Source: JBHGBB01 sp041946755
Lineage (GTDB): Bacteria > UBP4 > UBA4092 > JAOAEQ01
NCBI GenBank assembly: GCA_041946755.1
Contig: JBHGBB010000005.1
Coordinates: 1-42,145 of the forward strand
Direction: 5' to 3'
Length of the DNA: 42,145 nt
Below are positions 25,921 to 33,770 of the stretch, piece after piece (position 1 is the stretch's first letter; every line of letters starts with the position of its first letter). The notes below the pieces were generated by a model. That model was given only the letters and a program-made list of their open reading frames with translations. It ran no database searches and was not told where the DNA came from. The position numbers and the translations under genes are program-made.

Positions 25921-26481
25921 ATGAATAAACACTATCGCCTCAAAATGATTAACAAAAAATATCCGGCTGGATTTTCGCTGACTGAAATAATGATTGTCGT
26001 AGGAATCATCGGTGCATTTATGGTTCTATCGATACCGGGTTTCGTTAAAATGTACAAGTATTCCAATGTTACCGGTGTTGCTGACCAATTAGCAGCGGAT
26101 TTAAGATACGCCCAGCAATTAACCATAACGCAAGTGCGACCGCATTATGTGCAACTCTATTATGCAATCAATACCAGTGTTAGTTCTCCTGAGGTACCAA
26201 ATAGTTACAAAATATATTATCTCAATGGCACAAATGAGGTTGTCGTTAAACGAGTTAAATTAGAAGATAAAGGATATATTACTGAGAGTGATTTTTCTAG
26301 CCCATCCGGGCTAATCAAATTCGAAACGAATGGTTCGGCTACCCCACTTAATGACGGGAGAATTAAGATTTGGCAGAATCTGGCTGGTACCAATGGTACC
26401 GGTCATTATTTTGCTGTAACTTTAAAATACTCTACTGGAAAGGTGAAAATATACCGTGATCAATGGCCAACTTCTTGGTAA
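25921..26481 (+). CDS. Prepilin-like minor pilin (FimT/GspH type)
   Basis: 186 residues with a type IV prepilin signature. A basic leader ends KKYPAG, is cut before FSLTEIMIVVGIIGAFMVL, and carries the essential Glu at +5 of the mature protein. The mature domain (about 60-186) resembles GspH/FimT pseudopilins (GVADQLAADLRYAQQLTITQVRPH). After processing by prepilin peptidase it would enter a pilus or pseudopilus tip complex. It is the first of seven pilin-like genes on this strand and overlaps the next by 26 bp. Confidence 0.88.
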   Translation: MNKHYRLKMINKKYPAGFSLTEIMIVVGIIGAFMVLSIPGFVKMYKYSNVTGVADQLAADLRYAQQLTITQVRPHYVQLYYAINTSVSSPEVPNSYKIYYLNGTNEVVVKRVKLEDKGYITESDFSSPSGLIKFETNGSATPLNDGRIKIWQNLAGTNGTGHYFAVTLKYSTGKVKIYRDQWPTSW

Positions 26482-26878
26482 TCAAAAATATACTGGGTTT
26501 ACTTTGGTCGAAGTAATGATAGTAATCTTACTGATGACTGTGAGTATTTTAGGGCTTTTAAGTTTGATTTCCTTGGGAATGCGAATTGACCGAACAGCTA
26601 ACTATAACACCGCAGCTATTGTTATCGCTAAGGGATTGATTGAAGAGATGAAGGATAATAGCGATTTCTCTACTTCAACCATAACATATAATGATGCTAC
26701 TACCATTCGACGCATGGTAAAGTATGGAACCGATACTACGACTTATAAATGTAATATGAAAGCTGAAGCAGTAAATTCTGAATTACAAAAATATGTGGTT
26801 AATGTATACTGGACCGGAGTCGGTGGAAAGGAAACCAATTTAACATTAGCCACGTTAAAACGGCGCGATGATTTTTAA
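26456..26878 (+). CDS. Prepilin-like minor pilin (PilV/GspI type)
   Basis: 140 residues. GTG 26456 is used as start, giving the leader MINGQLLGNQKYTG, cleaved before FTLVEVMIVILLMTVSILGLLSL (Glu+5 present). The short globular part ends LATLKRRDDF. It overlaps the end of the previous gene by 26 bp in another frame, and an AAAGGTG lies upstream of the GTG, so translation is probably coupled. The family cannot be assigned beyond prepilin. PilV/GspI is suggested by order and by the GLIEEMKDN helix that follows the membrane segment. Confidence 0.85.
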   Translation: MINGQLLGNQKYTGFTLVEVMIVILLMTVSILGLLSLISLGMRIDRTANYNTAAIVIAKGLIEEMKDNSDFSTSTITYNDATTIRRMVKYGTDTTTYKCNMKAEAVNSELQKYVVNVYWTGVGGKETNLTLATLKRRDDF

Positions 26879-26899
26879 TGCATACGCCATAATACTTAT

Positions 26900-27502
26900 A
26901 TGAAAGATACGCTTATGTCAATCAAAAACTACGGATTTACGTTAGTGGAAATAATGGTGAGTTTGGCAGTATTTGCGTTACTGCTAACCATATTACTCTC
27001 CTCATTTAATCTAACCATAAAATCTTGGAATGTTTCCGAGGGTTTAGTCGAATCGCAACAAAACGCTCGGGTTGCTTTAGATTGGATGTCAATGGAAATG
27101 CATGAAGCGGTAAATTATTCCGAAATGACCGCCTCAATGTTTTATCCAGCCATATCCTATTCGCTGAGTTCAAACTCTACTTCATTTACTAAACCTGCAA
27201 GTGCAGCAGAAATTTCAGCCGGAGATTTTGCACTCCAGACAATTAAGTATTATGTTGAAAATAACGATTTGAAAAGACAGGTTAATACCGGAACTCCTTA
27301 TGTGATTGCATCGAATATCGATTATTTTACCGTCGAGCATCTGCTCGAAGATCCCACCGATACCTATAATTATCCGGATAACATCTATGACCCGAAATAT
27401 TTCTCAATAACCGTAGCAACAAAGACCTATGGAATTGATTCTACCAAAGCACCACAAAGATACTCTATGATAACTAAAGTCCGTTTACGCAATAATCCTT
27501 AA
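26900..27502 (+). CDS. Prepilin-like minor pilin (PilW/GspJ type)
   Basis: 200 residues. The leader MKDTLMSIKNYG is followed by FTLVEIMVSLAVFALLLTILLSSF with Glu+5. ATG 26915 (MSIKNYG) would give a shorter leader and cannot be excluded. The QQNARVALDWMSMEMHEA segment after the membrane helix is characteristic of PilW/GspJ proteins. The gene sits 21 bp after the preceding prepilin gene and 32 bp before the PilX-like gene, in an order (H-I-J-X) much like other pilus minor pilin operons. Confidence 0.86.
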   Translation: MKDTLMSIKNYGFTLVEIMVSLAVFALLLTILLSSFNLTIKSWNVSEGLVESQQNARVALDWMSMEMHEAVNYSEMTASMFYPAISYSLSSNSTSFTKPASAAEISAGDFALQTIKYYVENNDLKRQVNTGTPYVIASNIDYFTVEHLLEDPTDTYNYPDNIYDPKYFSITVATKTYGIDSTKAPQRYSMITKVRLRNNP

Positions 27503-27534
27503 TACCAAAACAGATTTTAAGGAGGGCATTATAT

Positions 27535-28824
27535 ATGATACCTATTATTAAAAAAGTTTTCTCAAAGCTTTGCCATAAAACAAATACCCGAAAAATGAAG
27601 GGTAGTATTACTCCTTTAGCGATCATCGTTATTTTCGTTATTTTAGCATTAGCTTTACCATTTACCGCTATCGTACTCATTGAACTGAACATTAGCGCCA
27701 ACCAAGGGAAACGGGTTCAAGCGTTTTATCTCGCCGATGCTGGTCTTGAATATGGTAACGACCAACTCCGGCAAACCAATGGTACCTGGACCGGAACCGG
27801 TACAACCCCGGTATATTTAACCCATGCTAATGGTACCATCGGAAGTTTTTTAATAAATGTAACCACCTCAGTAAGTAATGGAGTTACTTTTTGGACTCTA
27901 ACCTCTATCGGAACTCCCAGTGATACCTATTCATCCGCTTCGATTGTTGGCATAACACGACAAGCAAATTATGCGAATTTTTTAATCTTCCGAGAAACCA
28001 TGAATGCGCGGTTCGGTGATGGTTATTATGCGAATGGCCGGGTCCATGTTAACGATGACCTAAAAACCGATAATAGCCCGGTATTTGAGAAATTAGTCAC
28101 TGCGGTGGGTAAACATGATCATACGGGTTCAAAACAGGCGAAATTCCGCGGTGGATTACAAACCTACGCTTCTTATATTGCAATGCCAACAACATATGAC
28201 ATCGATGGTTTATATACGAAAGCGAATTCTACTGGATTAACTGATCAACAATATACCGGATCAACGGTGTATTCCGCCACCACAGTTACGTTTAATGGTG
28301 CAACAGCAACAGTAGTGATCACCAAAACGGGGGCAACAACGAAAATTATCAATTACCCGCTGAGTGGTGAATCGTTAATGGCATTTCGAACTCCAGTCTA
28401 TGTTTCTGGTACCGTCGATGGGAGAGTTACGATTGTCTCTATGGATGATATTACTATCACCAGTAATCTTGTTTATAAAGACCGAACCAGTTCCAGTGAT
28501 GATATGACCGGTTTGATTTCGAAAGGAATCGTTGAGATCGCCCAGAATTGTCCTACAACTTTAAATGTTGATGCCAGTATCTTAGTTCCCTTATCAGGGG
28601 GATGTTTCCAAGCCGGTCCAGCCTTGAATGTCGCTAAAAATACCCTGAATTTTAACGGCTCTTATACCAGTTATGAAAACGGTTCTTTTGTTTCTGGCTC
28701 TAAAGGTTTCCAAACGAGAAATTTCCTCTATGATAATCGATTGATAAACTCATGCCCGCCCTATTTCTTTTACATTGATAACATTTTCCATATGATATAT
28801 TGGAAAAACGCTTACTTCTTATAA
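27535..28824 (+). CDS. PilX-like pilus assembly protein
   Basis: 429 residues with a basic N-terminus, one membrane segment (residues about 22-48, ITPLAIIVIFVILALALPFTAIVLI) and right after it the PilX signature QAFYLADAGLEYGNDQL. The large C-terminal part is Thr/Ser/Gly-rich beta structure and ends in the family-like FLYDNRLINSCPPYFF. No Gly-cut prepilin site is present, which is common for this group in non-proteobacteria. GGAGGG lies close upstream of ATG 27535. A terminator follows at 28864. A second, related gene is at 29174. Confidence 0.78.
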   Translation: MIPIIKKVFSKLCHKTNTRKMKGSITPLAIIVIFVILALALPFTAIVLIELNISANQGKRVQAFYLADAGLEYGNDQLRQTNGTWTGTGTTPVYLTHANGTIGSFLINVTTSVSNGVTFWTLTSIGTPSDTYSSASIVGITRQANYANFLIFRETMNARFGDGYYANGRVHVNDDLKTDNSPVFEKLVTAVGKHDHTGSKQAKFRGGLQTYASYIAMPTTYDIDGLYTKANSTGLTDQQYTGSTVYSATTVTFNGATATVVITKTGATTKIINYPLSGESLMAFRTPVYVSGTVDGRVTIVSMDDITITSNLVYKDRTSSSDDMTGLISKGIVEIAQNCPTTLNVDASILVPLSGGCFQAGPALNVAKNTLNFNGSYTSYENGSFVSGSKGFQTRNFLYDNRLINSCPPYFFYIDNIFHMIYWKNAYFL

Positions 28825-28863
28825 TACTTAATTAATTGGTAGAATTATAACACCCGCCAAACT

Positions 28864-28904
28864 AAACCACAAGATGTTATTAATTGGAATCTTGTGGTTT
28901 TTTT
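28864..28904 (+). terminator. Intrinsic terminator after the first PilX-like gene
   Basis: AAACCACAAGAT (28864-28875) pairs with ATCTTGTGGTTT (28889-28900) around a 13-nt loop, followed by T residues to 28904. It splits the pilin cluster into two transcription units. Confidence 0.88.
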
Positions 28905-29094
28905 ATAATCTCTATAACCAAGCATTGCATCTATGATCATATCGTATACATTGAGAACAATATAGTAATTGGTCATAACCCGACCTCGAATCTATCAATT
29001 GATTTTATTAAACTTATACGGGATTTTCTTGGCATAAGATATGCGTTTATAACTAAAGTGACTGCGTGTATATTATATTCAATCCAAAAAATAT
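28905..29094. other. Intergenic stretch without a convincing gene
   Basis: AT-rich sequence between terminator and promoter. A 78-codon frame (28884-29120) overlaps both the terminator stem and the promoter, has no ribosome-binding site, and gives an unremarkable composition, so it is not called. Confidence 0.5.
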
Positions 29095-29123
29095 TTGACA
29101 AAAAACAGGAAATGGGTTAAACT
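29095..29123 (+). promoter_or_regulatory. Promoter of the second pilin unit
   Basis: TTGACA (29095-29100), 17 bp spacer, TAAACT (29118-29123). It lies after the terminator and about 50 bp before the second PilX-like gene. Confidence 0.65.
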
Positions 29124-29133
29124 TTAATTTACT

Positions 29134-29162
29134 TTTAGGATATCCTATCTTGGATATCTAAA
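29134..29162 (+). repeat. Palindromic leader element next to the ribosome-binding site
   Basis: TTTAGGATATCC (29134-29145), loop TATCTT, then GGATATCTAAA (29152-29162) form a near-perfect hairpin that ends at the AAGGAGG (29161-29167) of the following gene. It could hide or expose that site. A third GGATAT copy follows in the ribosome-binding region. Confidence 0.55.
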
Positions 29163-29173
29163 GGAGGATATGT

Positions 29174-30322
29174 ATGTCTGATTATCCGAATGGTATGCGT
29201 CATTCACAAAATGGTAGTACTTTAGTCGTTACCTTAATGATCACTATGCTAATGTTGGTTATGGCTATGGCGCTTATCGGATTCGCTTATTTCACTTCAG
29301 AACAGTCCTACTTCTATCACGATTACGCCCAAGCGCTATATACTGCAGAAGCGGGTTTAAATCGATTGGTGGTTTCGAGTGTCGCAGGTTCGTATATCTA
29401 TCTTACCGATAGTGTCGGAAACAATTACTGTAATTTCTATGCCTTTGCCACTACTGCCTATGGTACCAATACCATTTATGCCACGTCTACCGGCATCGTA
29501 ACGCGGATTCGATCGGTGCATCGTATTGTCCAAGTTGCAATGATTCCCGGAGATAGTCCATGGAACCATATGTTATGGGTAGGAGGCAATACCGTTCCCG
29601 CAGGAAGTGACCCGAGTTCTTATCCTGCAGGATATAATTCTACCACTAACGGACCGGTATATAATAAACAGTATATCCCTCGATATACTTTGGATGCTGA
29701 AGGTAAATGGACACCCTATTATGAAATTGCAACTTCTGGTACCCCGAATGTTTATATGAATAGCACTACCGTAATCGGCTCTCCGACCGGATTAACCTAT
29801 AGCTGGAGTGGTAATGTCTGCACCATGCGTGGTACCTTCACAGGTGTTCTTTATATAGAAGGAACACTCAATTTAACTAATGCACTCACTGTTAATGGTT
29901 CATTAATTGTGGTTGGCGGAAATATCAATATCAATAAAACCACACTCACTGTCAATCAGGATTCAACCCATATGAATTATGTATCGTTAGCCTGTATCGA
30001 TACTACTGCCACCGATGATTTCACCACCTGGACTTCGGATGTTAATGCCGGGAATATTAATCAAGGAACCGGTAATTCAACTTTAACTGTCGACGGTGGT
30101 GCGGTTTATTGTTCAAACATCTATGCGAAAAACGGTCAAGGAACTAATATAAATGGAGTTGTTGTCTGCATGGGAGCGAATATTAATGGATTCCCTTCGG
30201 GTGATTATCTATTCGACCCTACGGTATCCCAATATCCGCCATTAGGATTCGATTTGAGCCGGTTCAATACTCTTCGTCAAATCGCATCTAAAAGCTGGCG
30301 CGAATTACCTTATAGCTTCTAA
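29174..30322 (+). CDS. PilX-like pilus assembly protein (second copy type)
   Basis: 382 residues. A short N-terminus, one membrane segment (about 17-40, STLVVTLMITMLMLVMAMALIGFAY) and the PilX-type YAQALYTAEAGLNRLV are present. The rest is Gly/Asn/Thr-rich beta-type sequence (for instance LTNALTVNGSLIVVGGNININ), ending SKSWRELPYSF. It has a strong AAGGAGG and its own promoter. It shares layout but little obvious sequence with the PilX-like protein at 27535. Likely a minor component of the pilus tip or an assembly factor. Confidence 0.75.
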   Translation: MSDYPNGMRHSQNGSTLVVTLMITMLMLVMAMALIGFAYFTSEQSYFYHDYAQALYTAEAGLNRLVVSSVAGSYIYLTDSVGNNYCNFYAFATTAYGTNTIYATSTGIVTRIRSVHRIVQVAMIPGDSPWNHMLWVGGNTVPAGSDPSSYPAGYNSTTNGPVYNKQYIPRYTLDAEGKWTPYYEIATSGTPNVYMNSTTVIGSPTGLTYSWSGNVCTMRGTFTGVLYIEGTLNLTNALTVNGSLIVVGGNININKTTLTVNQDSTHMNYVSLACIDTTATDDFTTWTSDVNAGNINQGTGNSTLTVDGGAVYCSNIYAKNGQGTNINGVVVCMGANINGFPSGDYLFDPTVSQYPPLGFDLSRFNTLRQIASKSWRELPYSF

Positions 30323-30385
30323 GAAACAATTGAATATAACGGTTTTTTATTTATAATTACCGTAATTGAAAGAACGAATTGCTAT

Positions 30386-30895
30386 ATGAAATTGACTAAC
30401 AAATCATCTAGTTCTCCGGGAAAAACTCCGCAATCTACAATCCGCAATCCGAAATTAAGATTGGGTGGGTTCACCTTAGTAGAAGTAATGATTTCTGCAT
30501 TACTTCTAGTGATAGGTATAGTAGCGGTATATAGTGCCGTAGTTTGGGGGAAATATTATACGCGGAAAAATCAATATGTAGTTATCGCTTCCGGATTGGG
30601 CAGAAATGAAATGGAAGAAATAAAAGCTTTCGGGATTTACAACGCTGATACTACTCATCATTTCACATTTAGTACTTCCACCGGGATGGCAGAAGTATAT
30701 GTTATCCATCCTCGTAGTCAATCGATAGTCAATCCTGATTTCGATACTGAAACCAGGAAATATACGTTACCTTCTGATTCTAAAGTGGTGGTATTTGAAA
30801 GCATTGTTTATTTGCATGGGACTGATACTACTGACGTAAAATTTGCCAATCCGATTGTATCTTATCAAACTCAAATGGTTGTTGGAGGTATATAA
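30386..30895 (+). CDS. Prepilin-like minor pilin with repeat-expanded leader (PilV type)
   Basis: 169 residues. Mature start FTLVEVMISALLLVIGIVAVYSAVV follows a Gly-Gly, with Glu+5 present. The leader is unusually long (28 residues) and its Q-S-T-I-R-N-P-K part is encoded by a 7-bp tandem repeat (CAATCTA, CAATCCG, CAATCCG at 30431-30451). Because the leader is removed by prepilin peptidase, the insertion would not alter the mature pilin. The GRNEMEEIKAF helix is typical of PilV/GspI. It lies 64 bp after the second PilX-like gene and 4 bp before the last prepilin gene. Confidence 0.85.
   Translation: MKLTNKSSSSPGKTPQSTIRNPKLRLGGFTLVEVMISALLLVIGIVAVYSAVVWGKYYTRKNQYVVIASGLGRNEMEEIKAFGIYNADTTHHFTFSTSTGMAEVYVIHPRSQSIVNPDFDTETRKYTLPSDSKVVVFESIVYLHGTDTTDVKFANPIVSYQTQMVVGGI
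30431..30451. repeat. Heptanucleotide repeat inside a prepilin leader
   Basis: CAATCTA, CAATCCG, CAATCCG in tandem, in frame, encoding part of the cleaved leader of the prepilin at 30386. Three copies equal 21 bp, so the reading frame is kept. Confidence 0.75.
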
Positions 30896-30899
30896 CGCC

Positions 30900-31472
30900 G
30901 TGCGTAAATTCCAAAGCTCAAAGCTCAAATCCCAAATACAGGGAATGACCTTAGTTGAAGTAGTGATAACAGCGGCGATATTTTTAATTATCTTGATTCC
31001 GGTCATTACCTTATTTACCAAGTCTACTGAAATGATGTATATTAGCGACCAGGAATCTACCGCTCAAAAAGAAACTTCTGCTGCACTCTATAATATCGGG
31101 CAAGATATCCAAAAGACCCTCTATTTCGGTACAATTAGTAGTACCGCGAATAATTCTTATTTTGTCTGTACCACGTATAATAACACTGGATATGGAACCA
31201 TAGCGGTACATTATTATCGCTTGGCATCAGATAGTACATTGCGCCGAGTCGCACCATTTACCGGCACTCTACAGTCTGGAGGAGAAATTATTGCCAAGAA
31301 TATTGCTGCTTTTACCTGCGGCTATCGTACCGATACTTTGTACAATTATACCCTAAACCCAACTAAAGTAGCCGCGGTTTATGTTGGAGTAACGATTGCT
31401 GTGCCTGGAAGCACGGTTTCTTCGTTTACCTCGAATTCTTCCTGGTGGTCTCGGAATATTCGAACCTTATAA
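30900..31472 (+). CDS. Prepilin-like minor pilin with Met at +1 (PilW/GspJ type)
   Basis: 190 residues from GTG 30900, which has GGAGG (30884-30888) upstream and lies 4 bp after the previous stop. An in-frame ATG at 30843 would begin inside the previous gene and add a leader without purpose. The leader MRKFQSSKLKSQIQG is largely encoded by 7-bp repeats (30912-30939), and the predicted cut is G before MTLVEVVITAAIFLIILIPVITLF. The +1 residue is Met, where Phe is usual; Met+1 is known in some pilins. Glu+5 is present. The mature part has the helix DQESTAQKETSAALYNIGQDIQKT of PilW/GspJ proteins. It is the last gene of the pilin series. Confidence 0.83.
   Translation: MRKFQSSKLKSQIQGMTLVEVVITAAIFLIILIPVITLFTKSTEMMYISDQESTAQKETSAALYNIGQDIQKTLYFGTISSTANNSYFVCTTYNNTGYGTIAVHYYRLASDSTLRRVAPFTGTLQSGGEIIAKNIAAFTCGYRTDTLYNYTLNPTKVAAVYVGVTIAVPGSTVSSFTSNSSWWSRNIRTL
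30912..30939. repeat. Heptanucleotide repeat inside a prepilin leader
   Basis: CAAAGCT, CAAAGCT, CAAATCC and CAAATAC in tandem within the leader codons of the last prepilin gene. Confidence 0.75.
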
Positions 31473-31535
31473 TGCTCAAGTAATACCCGCCAAGTATTAT
31501 TGCCAAGATATTCTCTATTCGTTATTTCTTTCCTA

Positions 31536-31564
31536 TTGCCTGCAAACGAAAAATAGCTTATGAT
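31536..31564 (+). promoter_or_regulatory. Promoter candidate for the acetyltransferase gene
   Basis: TTGCCT (31536-31541), 17-bp spacer, TATGAT (31559-31564), about 38 bp before the start codon. Confidence 0.5.
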
Positions 31565-31601
31565 ATTAATCAAGATAACCTCTATCTTAAGGAGATAAGC
31601 A

Positions 31602-32552
31602 ATGAATAATATTACAGTAGCACCATTTAACTATAAAGATACGCAAGAGATAATTTCGCTATGGAACCGATGCTTACCAATAGATGGCATCAATTATGAT
31701 ATCTTCGAACGAAAAGTCTTACTCGATCCGAATTTCGATACCGAAGGATTCTTGGTGGCAAAGACCGACTCCGGGGAGATAGCCGGGTTTATCTATGGGG
31801 TTGTTTTTCGGGTACCGCTGGAAGGGGCCGGTATGTTAGAAGATTTAGGCTGGATTACTGCTATGGGGGTAGATCCGGCATTCCGGCATCAAGGGGTCGG
31901 TTTGCAATTATGGACTGCAGTAGAAACCTTTTTTAAAGCGCGAAACCGGAAAACCGTTGCTATTGCGACCTATGCCCCGAACTATTTCGTTCCCGGAATC
32001 GATATTAATGCCTATCCGGATGCGATCAAGTTTTTTGAGAAGGTCGGGTTTAAAATCACTGCCCGCCCTTTATCGATGGATGCATATATCTGGCAATTCA
32101 CAATGCCGGAAAAGATTCTGGAAACTGAAAAGCGGTTACTGCAAGAAGGAATCCGCATCCAAACGTATGAACGAAAATACCTGATTCCCTATCTCGCATT
32201 TATGCGGAAAGATATGCCGGGAAATTGGATTCGCATTGCCCGGGATAATCTAGCGCTATTAACTTATGGCCGGTTTAAAGAGGAACAGATAATTATTGCG
32301 ATTAAAGGGGAAGATGAAATTATCGGGTATTGCCAGTATGAAGAAGAACATTTCGGGCCGTTTGGGGTAAGTGACCGATTCCAGGGTAAAGGTATCGGCC
32401 AGGTGCTCTTAGCTAGAACGATAGAACAGATGCGGAATCGCGGGCATCATAATGCCTGGTTCCTCTGGACCGATGATAAAGCCGCGATAGTATATTCGAA
32501 AGTCGGGTTTAAAGAATCGCGACGGTATGCAGTACTGAAAAAAGAGTTATAA
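31602..32552 (+). CDS. Tandem GNAT-family N-acetyltransferase
   Basis: 316 residues with two GNAT folds. The first (1-160) has the acetyl-CoA pyrophosphate loop RHQGVGL at 95-101 and the second (about 180-316) has RFQGKGIGQVLL at 259-270, with the closing AAIVYSKVGFKESRRYAVL. AAGGAG lies upstream of the ATG. Tandem GNATs acylate small molecules or amines, but the substrate here is unknown. The segment APNYFVPGIDINAYPDAIKFFEKVGF between the two folds is a feature I associate with a family found in several uncultured phyla. It is transcribed alone from its own promoter and ends at a hairpin shared with the convergent gene. Confidence 0.85.
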   Translation: MNNITVAPFNYKDTQEIISLWNRCLPIDGINYDIFERKVLLDPNFDTEGFLVAKTDSGEIAGFIYGVVFRVPLEGAGMLEDLGWITAMGVDPAFRHQGVGLQLWTAVETFFKARNRKTVAIATYAPNYFVPGIDINAYPDAIKFFEKVGFKITARPLSMDAYIWQFTMPEKILETEKRLLQEGIRIQTYERKYLIPYLAFMRKDMPGNWIRIARDNLALLTYGRFKEEQIIIAIKGEDEIIGYCQYEEEHFGPFGVSDRFQGKGIGQVLLARTIEQMRNRGHHNAWFLWTDDKAAIVYSKVGFKESRRYAVLKKEL

Positions 32553-32556
32553 TAAA

Positions 32557-32615
32557 ACAGCCGACTAGGAAGACTAGAGTGTAAAACTATTTATTATATT
32601 TCCCAAGTCGGCTGT
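32557..32615. terminator. Long-loop hairpin between convergent genes
   Basis: ACAGCCGACT (32557-32566) pairs with AGTCGGCTGT (32606-32615) around a 39-nt loop. It lies just after the acetyltransferase gene and just after the convergent Spy-like gene on the other strand. Neither side has a T-tract, so termination is only inferred. Confidence 0.5.
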
Positions 32616-32623
32616 AATTATGT

Positions 32624-33316
32624 TTATTTCGTTTCGGTATCTTCGCTATTTTCGGTATCGGTGTCCGAAGAATCCATTTGCTGGTTCATCATCTGTTGCC
32701 GCATCATACCCATCCCGGGCTGCATCATCATCCCACGGCCCATCATTTGACCACGCATCATTCCCTGACCCATCATCGGGGGTTGCATTCCAGCTCTCCC
32801 CATCCCCATATTACATGGCCGCATCTGCATGAATAGGTCTATCGCTTTTTCCTGCTGTTCCGGAGATAGGATTTTTTTCGCTTTCAATATCCCATCGATT
32901 TTCGCTTCTTCTAATGCCGCCTGAATACCGCCGATTTTTTTAGCTGTTTCTTTTATTTTCTCATCAGTCGATTTCGGATTCTTGAACAGCATCAGTAGCT
33001 CGATCCGCTGAATTTCCAAATCCGATCTAAGTTTAATTTCGGCTTTCTTATTTTCCAGCAAAATCGTTTCGATTTGTTTCTTCTGTTCCGGAGATAATTC
33101 CAATTCTTTCGCCATTCGTTCCCACATCATCATCTGATTCCTACCACCCATTTGGGGATTCATACCCATCGGCTGATTCATCATCGGGCAATTGGGACAA
33201 TTAGCCATATTCATTCCTGCTTGCTGTTTTTGCTGTTGTTTCGCAATACTCCAGCCCCCGATCATAACGACTAAAATTAGCAATAATCCGATAATATACC
33301 ACCGTTTCATAGTCAT
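32624..33316 (-). CDS. Met-rich Spy/CpxP-like periplasmic protein
   Basis: 230 residues. One N-terminal membrane segment or uncleaved signal (5-24) is followed by a CPNCPMM motif (40-46), then an LTxxQ-type helical domain (about 65-165) with LSPEQKKQIE and LSPEQQEKAIDLF, the two signature repeats of Spy/CpxP/CnrX-like metal-responsive chaperones. The C-terminal region (163-214) is extremely Met/Gly-rich (many MMG and GMM steps), and 35 of 230 residues are Met. Met-rich clusters plus CxxC suggest binding of soft metals such as Cu(I) or Ag(I), which is inferred. The start at 33316 is supported by AAAGGGGGG about ten bases upstream. It is the next gene downstream of the palindrome array on the same strand. 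Confidence 0.75.
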   Translation of the reverse strand: MTMKRWYIIGLLLILVVMIGGWSIAKQQQKQQAGMNMANCPNCPMMNQPMGMNPQMGGRNQMMMWERMAKELELSPEQKKQIETILLENKKAEIKLRSDLEIQRIELLMLFKNPKSTDEKIKETAKKIGGIQAALEEAKIDGILKAKKILSPEQQEKAIDLFMQMRPCNMGMGRAGMQPPMMGQGMMRGQMMGRGMMMQPGMGMMRQQMMNQQMDSSDTDTENSEDTETK

Positions 33317-33613
33317 AAATTAGTTCCCCCCTTTCATATAGGATAGTTAATAATACTACACTAATAAGGATGCATACTGCAGAAACCATGCCATTTTTGT
33401 CCTGATTCCCCTAACATTAACTAGTTCAATAGATAGCATGATATTCTGTCTATATATCCTATATATCTTGAGACATAGAATGAACCATATTGACCGATTT
33501 GGGACAGTTTGACATGCCATATCGACTCTATGCGATATGATTTCAGGTATACGATATATAGCTCTAAAAGTTTTGTCTTTTAGCGATATATTATTGCTTT
33601 TCTACCGAAATAC

Positions 33614-33642
33614 AACCCGAATTGGTCGGACCAATTCGGGTT
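33614..33642. repeat. 29-bp palindrome, 14-bp arms, one-base centre
   Basis: AACCCGAATTGGTC (33614-33627), central G, GACCAATTCGGGTT (33629-33642). Perfect match of both arms. Confidence 0.9.
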
Positions 33643-33668
33643 ATAATCCAGTATTGTAACCGACTGAC

Positions 33669-33699
33669 TTGAATTTGTCTCCGGCGGAGACAAATTCAA
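33669..33699. repeat. 31-bp palindrome, 15-bp arms, one-base centre
   Basis: TTGAATTTGTCTCCG (33669-33683), central G, CGGAGACAAATTCAA (33685-33699). Perfect match of both arms. Confidence 0.9.
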
Positions 33700-33710
33700 A
33701 ATCTGTTCCT

Positions 33711-33745
33711 ATCGAGCAAACTGCATATCATGCAGTTTGCTCGAT
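33711..33745. repeat. 35-bp hairpin, 16-bp arms, three-base loop
   Basis: ATCGAGCAAACTGCAT (33711-33726), loop ATC, ATGCAGTTTGCTCGAT (33730-33745). Perfect match of both arms. Confidence 0.9.
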
Positions 33746-33770
33746 ATATATTGATATATATAGAGTTATA

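Noticed and set aside
28884..29120. 78-codon frame between the two PilX-like genes
   Set aside because: It overlaps a terminator stem and a promoter, has no ribosome-binding site, and gives no recognisable features.
30843..30899. Upstream start of the last prepilin gene
   Set aside because: It lies inside the preceding gene, and the GTG at 30900 gives a normal short basic leader.
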